Below, piece after piece: positions 54,461-64,000 of a stretch of 64,000 bases of DNA. The notes beneath the pieces were generated by a model, which saw only the letters and a list, made by a program, of their open reading frames with translations, had not been told where the DNA came from and did not search any database. Both the position numbers and the translations under genes were made by a program. Source of the stretch: Streptomyces sp. HNM0575 (GTDB lineage: Bacteria; Actinomycetota; Actinomycetes; Streptomycetales; Streptomycetaceae); assembly GCF_012726265.1 (NCBI RefSeq), contig NZ_JAASAG010000002.1:620001-684000 (forward strand). Reading direction: 5' to 3'. The first letter of the stretch is position 1, and each line of letters starts with the position of its first letter.

Positions 54461-55735
54461 ATGTCCGCCGCAATGCCCGCAGATCTCGCCGTCCTCGGAC
54501 TGGGCCATTCGGGTCTCCCCGCCGCACAGGCCGCGGTCGCCGCCGGGATCGAGACCATCGGCTACGACGCGGACGAGAAGACCGTCGCGGATCTCAACGC
54601 CGGAAGGCCTCCGGCCGACGGCATCCTCACCGCAGCCGCGGTACGCCGCATGATCTCCCGCGGCTTCCGCGCGACCACCGACCCCGACGCCCTCGGCGAC
54701 GTCCGTACGGCACTGATCTGCTCTCCGACCTTCCTCGGCCCCGACCGCGAACTGAACCTCGACGCGGTGCGCACCGCCGCTCATACCCTCGCCTCCCGGC
54801 TCCGGCCGCGTACGACCGTCGTACTCGAATCCGCGGTGTACCCGGGCGCCACCGAGGAATTCCTCCGCCCGCTGCTCGAAGAGGGCTCGGGGCTGCAAGC
54901 CGGCCGTGACTTCCATCTCGCCTGCTCCCCCACCCGGTTCGACCCCGGCAGCCGTCGCTACGGATTCGCCGGAACCCCCAAGGTCGTCGGCGGCCTCACC
55001 CCCGCCTGCACGGAACGGGCCGCCGCCTTCTACGGACGTCTGGCCGTCAAGGTCGTCAGGGCACGCGGCCCGCGCGAGGCGGAGACGGCGAAGCTGCTTG
55101 AGACCAACTTCCGCCAGGTCAACATCGCGCTCGTGAACGAGATGGCGGTCTTCTGCCACGACATCGGCGTCGACCTGTGGGACGTGATCCGCTGCGCGGA
55201 GACCAAGCCGTTCGGCTTCCAGGCCTTCCGGCCGGGCCCGGGCGTCGGGGGACACGGCGTGTCCATCGACCCCAACTACCTTGCGTACCGCAGCCGTTCG
55301 CTCGGCTATCCGCTGCGCATGGTCGAACTCGCCCAGGAGGTCAACGGGCGCATGCCGCGCTACGTGTGCCGACGTGCCGCCGAACTCCTCAACGAGAACG
55401 GCAAGTCGGCGCGCGGCGCCCGCGTACTGCTGCTCGGCGTCACGTACAAGCCGGACCTGGCCGACCAGGAAGGCGCACCCGCGAGGGAGGTGGCGCTGCG
55501 GCTGAAGGAACTCGGCGCACAGCTCAGCTTCCACGACCCGTACGTCATGCAGTGGCAGGTCGCCGACCAGCCGGTGCCGCGCGCCGACTCGCTCTACGAG
55601 GCCGCGGCCGCCGCCGACCTCACGGTGCTGCTCCAGCACCACCGCCGGTACGACCTGCAAGGCCTCGCCGCGAAGGCGCGGCTGTTCTTCGACACGAGAG
55701 GCGCGAGCCCGACGGGCGCGGCCCACCGGCTGTGA
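54461..55735 (+). CDS. Nucleotide-sugar-dehydrogenase-like protein lacking the catalytic Cys
   Basis: 424 residues from ATG 54461. Rossmann start LAVLGLGHSGLPAAQAA, central dimer helix AETAKLLETNFRQVNIALVNE, the substrate loop PFGFQAFRPGPGVGGHGVSIDP and the C-terminal LLLGVTYKPDLADQEGAP are those of the UDP-GlcNAc/ManNAc dehydrogenase (WbpA) group. The catalytic Cys normally follows GGH; here it is Gly (GGHG). The Lys/Asn of the helix are partly kept. It could be a redox-inactive paralogue or do a reaction needing no thioester. Divergent from glpD; converges on guaB3. Confidence 0.85.
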   Translation: MSAAMPADLAVLGLGHSGLPAAQAAVAAGIETIGYDADEKTVADLNAGRPPADGILTAAAVRRMISRGFRATTDPDALGDVRTALICSPTFLGPDRELNLDAVRTAAHTLASRLRPRTTVVLESAVYPGATEEFLRPLLEEGSGLQAGRDFHLACSPTRFDPGSRRYGFAGTPKVVGGLTPACTERAAAFYGRLAVKVVRARGPREAETAKLLETNFRQVNIALVNEMAVFCHDIGVDLWDVIRCAETKPFGFQAFRPGPGVGGHGVSIDPNYLAYRSRSLGYPLRMVELAQEVNGRMPRYVCRRAAELLNENGKSARGARVLLLGVTYKPDLADQEGAPAREVALRLKELGAQLSFHDPYVMQWQVADQPVPRADSLYEAAAAADLTVLLQHHRRYDLQGLAAKARLFFDTRGASPTGAAHRL

Positions 55736-55789
55736 CGCCGGCAGCTTCCGGGCCGCCGGCCGTGCGCCGTACGGGCCCGCCCCGCGAGG

Positions 55790-56899
55790 TCAGCACGTGA
55801 CCGTGACCTCGACCCGCTGGAACTCCTTGAGCTCCGAGTAGCCGGTCGTCGCCATCGCCCGCCGCAGCGCGCCGAAGAAGTTCATCGAACCGTCCGGCGT
55901 GTGCGAGGGACCGAGCAGGATCTCCTCCGTCGTGCCGACCGCGCCGAGGTCCATCCGCTTGCCGCGCGGCACGTCCTCGTGCACCGCCTCCATGCCCCAG
56001 TGGTGGCCGCGTCCGGGCGCGTCCGTGGCGCGGGCCAGCGGCGATCCCATCATCACGGCGTCGGAGCCGCAGGCCACGGCCTTCGGGAGGTCTCCCGACC
56101 AGCCCACGCCGCCGTCGGCGATGACATGGACGTAGCGTCCGCCCGACTCGTCCAGGTAGTCCCGGCGCGCGGCTGCGACATCGGCCACGGCGGTCGCCAT
56201 CGGCACCTGGATGCCCAGTACGTTCCGCGTGGTGTGCGCTGCGCCCCCGCCGAAGCCGACGAGGACACCGGCCGCGCCCGTACGCATCAGATGCAGCGCC
56301 GCCGTGTACGTCGCGCAGCCGCCCACGATGACCGGCACGTCCAGCTCGTAGATGAACTGCTTGAGGTTGAGCGGCTCGGCCGCCGACGAGACATGCTCCG
56401 CCGAGACGGTCGTGCCGCGGATGACGAAGAGGTCGACGCCCGCGTCCACAACTGCCTTGGAGAACTGGGCTGTTCGCTGCGGCGAGAGCGCGGCGGCCGT
56501 CACCACGCCCGCGTCGCGCACCTCCTTGATCCGCTCGCCGATCAGCTCCTCCTTGACCGGCTCCGCGTAGATCTCCTGCATGCGGCGGTTGGCGGTGCGC
56601 TCGTCCAGCTCCGCGATCTCCGCGAGCAGCGGCTCCGGATCCTCGTAACGCGTCCACAGGCCTTCGAGGTTGAGGACGCCGAGGCCGCCGAGCTCGCCGA
56701 TGCGGATGGCGGTGGCGGGTGAGACGACCGAGTCCATCGGGGCGGCCATGAAGGGCAGTTCGAAACGGTAGGCGTCGATCTGCCAGGCGATCGAGACCTC
56801 TTTGGGGTCGCGCGTGCGGCGGCTTGGCACCACAGCGATGTCGTCGAAGGCGTACGCCCGGCGTCCGCGCTTGCCGCGTCCGATCTCGATCTCAGTCAC
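55790..56899 (-). CDS. guaB3: GuaB3-type IMP dehydrogenase/GMP reductase family protein
   Basis: 369 residues from ATG 56899; no CBS domains. Barrel motifs: FDDIAVVPSRRTRD, MAAPMDSVVSP, VIADGGVGWSGD and VMMGSPLA. Aligned without gaps to GuaB in this window, [11 protein letters not shown] corresponds to GFGGGAAHTTR, so the catalytic Cys is His. GuaB3 proteins of cyanobacteria have been shown to act as GMP reductases; whether the actinobacterial version with this change does so is open. It lies just downstream of guaB on the same strand (111 bp). Confidence 0.93.
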   Translation of the reverse strand: MTEIEIGRGKRGRRAYAFDDIAVVPSRRTRDPKEVSIAWQIDAYRFELPFMAAPMDSVVSPATAIRIGELGGLGVLNLEGLWTRYEDPEPLLAEIAELDERTANRRMQEIYAEPVKEELIGERIKEVRDAGVVTAAALSPQRTAQFSKAVVDAGVDLFVIRGTTVSAEHVSSAAEPLNLKQFIYELDVPVIVGGCATYTAALHLMRTGAAGVLVGFGGGAAHTTRNVLGIQVPMATAVADVAAARRDYLDESGGRYVHVIADGGVGWSGDLPKAVACGSDAVMMGSPLARATDAPGRGHHWGMEAVHEDVPRGKRMDLGAVGTTEEILLGPSHTPDGSMNFFGALRRAMATTGYSELKEFQRVEVTVTC

Positions 56900-57010
56900 C
56901 TGTGAAGCCCTTCTCGCCGTGCGCTGTGCTCTGCCGCTCCAGTATCACCGAACCGCGGCACCCTGAGGCCGGGCGGGTGGCGGACCGCTCGGGCCGCCGA
57001 CCCGTCGAGC

Positions 57011-59172
<2,162 letters not shown>

Positions 59173-59450
59173 CGGTCCATGGTGCACCTGAGCCGAGTGT
59201 TCCGTCGCACCGCGTCCCTGGTTGTGCACCGAAGCGTTATGAGCAGGGGCAGTGGCCCTCATCTCCCGCGCCCTCCCCTCACGCCTGACCGAACGGTCCC
59301 CGAGGAACTCCATACAACAAGCATGCGGCACTCGCGGGATTCCTGGGCCTCATACGCCGCCCCGCCCTTCCCCCCGGGCCGGCCCCGCGCTTCGGGGGCG
59401 GCGGAACTTCGCAGGCGGGGACGGGCGGGCATATGGCGAACGTGAGCTAT

Positions 59451-60062
59451 CTATCGGACGAGACCCCAGCGGAATCCGAGGGCGACGGCGTGCGCGCGGT
59501 CCGAGGCACCGAGCTTCTTGAACAGCCGCCGTGCGTGCGTCTTCACGGTGTCCTCGGAGAGGAACAGCTCGCGGCCGATCTCGGCGTTCGACCGGCCGTG
59601 GCTCATGCCCTCCAGCACCTGGATCTCCCGCGCGGTGAGCGTGGGCGCCGCCCCCATCTCGGCCGAACGCAGCCTGCGCGGCGCTAGCCGCCAGGTCGGG
59701 TCCGCGAGCGCCTGGGTCACCGTGGCCCGCAGCTCCGCGCGCGAGGCGTCCTTGTGCAGATAACCGCGGGCGCCCGCGGCCACGGCCAGTGCCACTCCGT
59801 CGAGGTCCTCGGCCACCGTCAGCATGATGATGCGGGCGCCGGGGTCGGCCGACAGCAGCCGCCGCACGGTCTCCACACCACCGAGACCGGGCATGCGGAC
59901 ATCCATGAGGATGAGGTCGGACCGGTCGGCGCCCCAGCGGCGGAGGACTTCCTCGCCGTTGGCCGCCGTCGTCACACGCTCGACACCGGGCACGGTCGCG
60001 ACCGCGCGGCGGAGCGCCTCCCGGGCAAGCGGGGAATCGTCACAGACGAGGACGGATGTCAT
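59451..60062 (-). CDS. bldM: Developmental response regulator BldM
   Basis: 203 residues (the length of BldM) from ATG 60062, with GGAGGGCGG upstream. Receiver domain MTSVLVCDDSPLAREALRRA with Asp54 in LILMDVRMPG; LuxR HTH LTAREIQVLEGMSHGRSNAE, SEDTVKTHARRLFKKLGA. It is an orphan regulator that controls aerial growth and sporulation genes as a homodimer or with WhiI. A perfect sigma-BldN promoter lies 124-151 bp upstream. whiD is divergent. Confidence 0.97.
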   Translation of the reverse strand: MTSVLVCDDSPLAREALRRAVATVPGVERVTTAANGEEVLRRWGADRSDLILMDVRMPGLGGVETVRRLLSADPGARIIMLTVAEDLDGVALAVAAGARGYLHKDASRAELRATVTQALADPTWRLAPRRLRSAEMGAAPTLTAREIQVLEGMSHGRSNAEIGRELFLSEDTVKTHARRLFKKLGASDRAHAVALGFRWGLVR

Positions 60063-60446
60063 GACCGCCCTCCGCAGCTGATGCGCGTCACCTTGAGCCT
60101 CCAGGCTGTTACGAATCGTCACCTGTGCGATTGACAGCCTCGGACAACAGTGCCCGAGATCATTCCGCCAACCGCCTCCGCACACTCAACGACGGTCACC
60201 CGAAAGAGTTACGGGTTCCAGCCACCGCCATCAGCACTCTACGTGATCGCCCGTACACGGATCAGCCCGCATCGCACTGACGGGTTTCCCCGAGTGGCGT
60301 CTTTTACCTTTTGCCCTATTTAGCAGACTTAGTTCTGCTTCTCGCTTTCTTTCGGCTAGGTTCGCAATGAGTCATATTTGTCTATGAATGGGTGGAGCAA
60401 GAGCGAGCCTCAAGTACGCCGACGTACGCCGACGAGAGGACACGCA
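60063..60446. other. Divergent control region between bldM and whiD
   Basis: 384 bp, clearly AT-richer than its surroundings at 60300-60400. It holds the sigma-BldN promoter of bldM (60186-60213), an AGCAGA-N6-TCTGCT inverted repeat at 60321-60338 and a GTACGCCGAC direct duplication (60413-60432) just before the whiD ribosome-binding site. TAGGTT near 60356 is a possible whiD -10. Confidence 0.7.
60186..60213 (-). promoter_or_regulatory. Sigma-BldN promoter of bldM
   Basis: Minus strand CGTAAC (60213-60208), exactly 16 bases, CGTTGA (60191-60186). This equals the published sigma-BldN consensus of bldMp1 and gives a leader of roughly 115 nt. Confidence 0.92.
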
Positions 60447-60758
60447 ATGGCAGACTTCTCCCGCCTCCCGGGCCCGAACGCAGACCTGTGGGACTGGCAG
60501 CTCCTCGCCGCCTGCCGGGGAGTCGACAGCTCGCTCTTCTTCCACCCCGAGGGCGAGCGCGGGGCGGCCCGCAGCGCGCGCGAGGCGTCGGCCAAGGAAG
60601 TCTGCATGCGCTGCCCCGTCCGCTCGGAGTGCGCGGCGCATGCGCTGGCGGTGCGTGAACCGTACGGAGTCTGGGGCGGGTTGACCGAGGACGAGCGCGA
60701 GGAGCTGATGGGGCGGGCACGCAGCAGACTGGTCGCCGTGCCCGACGGGCAGAGCTGA
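60447..60758 (+). CDS. whiD: WhiB-family iron-sulfur regulator WhiD
   Basis: 103 residues from ATG 60447 (GAGAGGA six bases before). The four cluster Cys are at 23, 53, 56 and 62, the same positions as in WhiD; the G[VI]WGG turn is YGVWGGLTEDERE and the tail is basic. WhiD binds a 4Fe-4S cluster, interacts with sigma HrdB region 4 and is needed for spore maturation. The gene is divergent from bldM as in other Streptomyces. The length is a little below that of S. coelicolor WhiD. Confidence 0.95.
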   Translation: MADFSRLPGPNADLWDWQLLAACRGVDSSLFFHPEGERGAARSAREASAKEVCMRCPVRSECAAHALAVREPYGVWGGLTEDEREELMGRARSRLVAVPDGQS

Positions 60759-60883
60759 GCAGAAACGTTCACGCAGGGTTATGTGCCTGCCTCTCCTTCT
60801 CCCCCGCCCCTTCTTGCCCGGCCCGCTCCGGGCGGCCGGGAAACCGGTCGAGCACCCTGGTCCACCCGTTTAGCCTGACGGCC

Positions 60884-61546
60884 ATGAACCTTCTGTCCGT
60901 GAATCTCGCCAAGCCGCTGCACGACCCCGGGATCACCGACTCACCGGGCCGTCTGACCGGCATCGACAAGCGCCCGGCGTACGGGCCCGTCGAGGTGGCC
61001 GCGCCCGGACCGAAGGGCACCGGCGGAAGCGCGCTCGCCGACGACACCATCGGCGACATGCGCCACCACGGCGGTGACGACCAGGCCGTCTACGCCTACG
61101 CCCGGGAAGACCTCGACGGCTGGGGCGCCGAGCTCGGGCGGGAGCTGGCCGACGGCTCCTTCGGCGAGAACTTCACCACCCGAGGGCTGGATGTGAACGG
61201 TGCCCGCGTCGGCGAGCGCTGGCTCGTCGGGGGGCGGGTGGTGCTGGAGGTGGCCTCGGCACGGATTCCCTGCCGTACGTTCGCGGGCTGGCTCGACGAG
61301 CGGGGCTGGGTGAAGCGCTTCACGGACAGGGCGCTGCCCGGTGCGTACCTGCGGGTCGTCGAGCCGGGAACGGTGCAGCGCGGCGACGAGATCCGCGTGG
61401 TGCACCGCCCGGAGCACGAAGTGACGGTGAGCTTCCTCTTCCGGGCGCTGACCCGGGAGCCGGAGCTGCTGCCGCGCGTCCTGGCCGCCGGCGACGCACT
61501 CCACCCGGAGGCGCGGAGCAAAGCCCTGCGGCGTACCGCGGGTTGA
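60884..61546 (+). CDS. MOSC-domain protein (YiiM-like)
   Basis: 220 residues. MOSC features: DMRHHGGDDQAVYAYAREDL, GSFGENFTTRGLDVNGARVG and the conserved Cys in SARIPCRTFAGW. The family handles sulfur for molybdenum-cofactor-type reactions or reduces N-hydroxylated compounds; this YiiM-like type is associated with detoxification of N-hydroxy bases. TAGCCT (60871-60876) ends seven bases before the ATG with no ribosome-binding site, suggesting a leaderless mRNA. Confidence 0.92.
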   Translation: MNLLSVNLAKPLHDPGITDSPGRLTGIDKRPAYGPVEVAAPGPKGTGGSALADDTIGDMRHHGGDDQAVYAYAREDLDGWGAELGRELADGSFGENFTTRGLDVNGARVGERWLVGGRVVLEVASARIPCRTFAGWLDERGWVKRFTDRALPGAYLRVVEPGTVQRGDEIRVVHRPEHEVTVSFLFRALTREPELLPRVLAAGDALHPEARSKALRRTAG

Positions 61547-61566
61547 GGCGTGGATAGCGTGCCCCC

Positions 61567-62340
61567 ATGACGACTGCGCTGATCACGGGAGCGACCGCCG
61601 GCCTCGGGGCCGCCTTCGCCCGACGGCTGGCACGGGACGGGCTCCACGTGGTGCTGGTGGCCCGCAACGAGGAACGTCTGCGGGAGGAGGCCGCCCGGCT
61701 CCACGAGCAGCACGGTGTCGACGTCTCCGTACTGGCCGCAGACCTCGCCTCCGACGAAGGCCTCTCCGCGGTGGAGCAACGGCTCCGGGACCGGGACCGG
61801 CCCGTGGACCTGCTGATCAACAACGCGGGGTTCGGCAACAAGGGCACGTTCCTGAACGTCCCGGTCGAGGACGAGCTGACGATGCTCAAGGTGCACTGCG
61901 AGGCGGTGCTGCGGCTCACCTCGGCGGCGGTGGAGGGCATGCTGGAGCGGGGGCGCGGAGGCGTCGTCAATGTGGCGTCGGTGGCGGCGTTCGTGCCGCG
62001 CGGTACGTACGGGGCGAGCAAGGCGTGGGTCGTCCAGTTCACGCAGGGCGTCGCGAAGGACCTGGCGGGGTCGGGGGTGCGGCTGATGGCGCTGTGCCCC
62101 GGATTCGTACGTACGGAGTTCCATGAGCGGGCCGGGATGGACGCGGGGAGCGTGCCGCGGTGGATGTGGCTCGACGCAGACGCGGTCACCGCCGCGGCGG
62201 TGAAGGACCTGGCGCGCGCGAAGACGCTGTCGATTCCCGACGTGCGCTACAAGGTGCTGATGGGGGCGGTGCGGCTGCTGCCCCGTGAGCTGCTGTCGAA
62301 GGCTTCCACGACCACGGGGCGGCGCTACGGGCCCCGTTGA
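61567..62340 (+). CDS. Short-chain dehydrogenase/reductase
   Basis: 257 residues. Classical SDR: TGATAGLGAAFA (cofactor Gly motif), LLINNAGFGNKG, catalytic Ser in VASVAAF and Tyr-x3-Lys in GTYGASKAW. Arg38-type residue VARNEERL suggests NADP(H). TAGCGT (61555-61560) ends six bases before ATG 61567, so it has its own leaderless-type promoter overlapping the end of the MOSC gene. Substrate unknown. Confidence 0.94.
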   Translation: MTTALITGATAGLGAAFARRLARDGLHVVLVARNEERLREEAARLHEQHGVDVSVLAADLASDEGLSAVEQRLRDRDRPVDLLINNAGFGNKGTFLNVPVEDELTMLKVHCEAVLRLTSAAVEGMLERGRGGVVNVASVAAFVPRGTYGASKAWVVQFTQGVAKDLAGSGVRLMALCPGFVRTEFHERAGMDAGSVPRWMWLDADAVTAAAVKDLARAKTLSIPDVRYKVLMGAVRLLPRELLSKASTTTGRRYGPR

Positions 62341-62391
62341 ACGAGTCTCATTGGACGCCGGCTGCACGCCGGGGCGCGAGAGAAGCGAACG

Positions 62392-62426
62392 CCGAGGCCC
62401 GGCACCCCGCGGGTGCCGGGCCTCGG
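62392..62426. terminator. Bidirectional terminator between the SDR gene and groEL
   Basis: CCGAGGCCCGGCACCC (62392-62407) and its perfect complement (62411-62426) with a 3-base loop: a 16-bp stem in the 110-bp gap between convergent stops. Confidence 0.92.
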
Positions 62427-62450
62427 TCCGGTCGGCTCGGTGAGCCTGTG

Positions 62451-64000
<1,550 letters not shown>

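Overview
The window is high-GC, codon-third-position GC-rich actinobacterial chromosome. Gene content and order (sucC edge, icmB, pcrA, a c-di-AMP riboswitch/NlpC-P60 gene, guaA, gabD2, Ser/Thr kinases, glpD, guaB3, guaB, a SigD/ShbA-type sigma factor, bldM, whiD, groEL) are those of a Streptomyces core chromosome or a very close relative. I see no insertion sequence, prophage, CRISPR array, tRNA or rRNA. Long dense ORFs on the strand opposite real genes are shadows of GC-rich coding DNA and are left out.

Region 1-4.4 kb: start of sucC and three low-complexity exported proteins. Region 4.4-13.6 kb: a two-armed, divergently transcribed five-gene cassette. One arm is MoxR-type AAA ATPase, DUF5682, CoxE-like VWA protein (minus). 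The other is SWIM zinc-finger protein and DUF5691 (plus). Genes in each arm overlap by 4 bp. The 149-bp gap between the arms holds a perfect 14-bp inverted repeat whose halves are the -35-like part of two outward-facing PafBC/RecA-NDp-type (DNA-damage) promoters. One is a full match ending exactly where a leaderless mRNA would start. This is the most interesting locus. A weaker match lies before pcrA.

Region 13.8-25.6 kb: icmB, a membrane-anchored M23 peptidase with a Tyr/Gly/Asp-rich cytoplasmic half, pcrA, the c-di-AMP riboswitch and cell-wall hydrolase, a cytochrome P450 and membrane proteins. Region 25.7-32 kb: an envelope-stress-type module (PspC membrane protein divergent from a PspC-histidine kinase/LuxR regulator pair) with an 8-bp-arm palindrome before the kinase. 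Region 32-38.9 kb: a sigma-like/zinc-finger/TM/LamG fusion, small enzymes, a LysR regulator and a Uma2 nuclease-like protein.

Region 39-42.4 kb: guaA divergent from a chorismate mutase gene, which is preceded by a 26-codon aromatic-rich leader peptide and an attenuator-like hairpin; then about 0.9 kb without a convincing gene. Region 42.4-54.2 kb: GMC oxidoreductase, gabD2, a pseudokinase, an intact Ser/Thr kinase and glpD, all on the minus strand.

Region 54.4-64 kb: a nucleotide-sugar-dehydrogenase-like protein lacking the usual Cys, guaB3 with Cys replaced by His, guaB, shbA-like sigma factor, bldM with a perfect sigma-BldN promoter, whiD, a MOSC protein, an SDR and groEL running off the right edge. 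Together the last part links GMP synthesis, housekeeping sigma supply and sporulation control.
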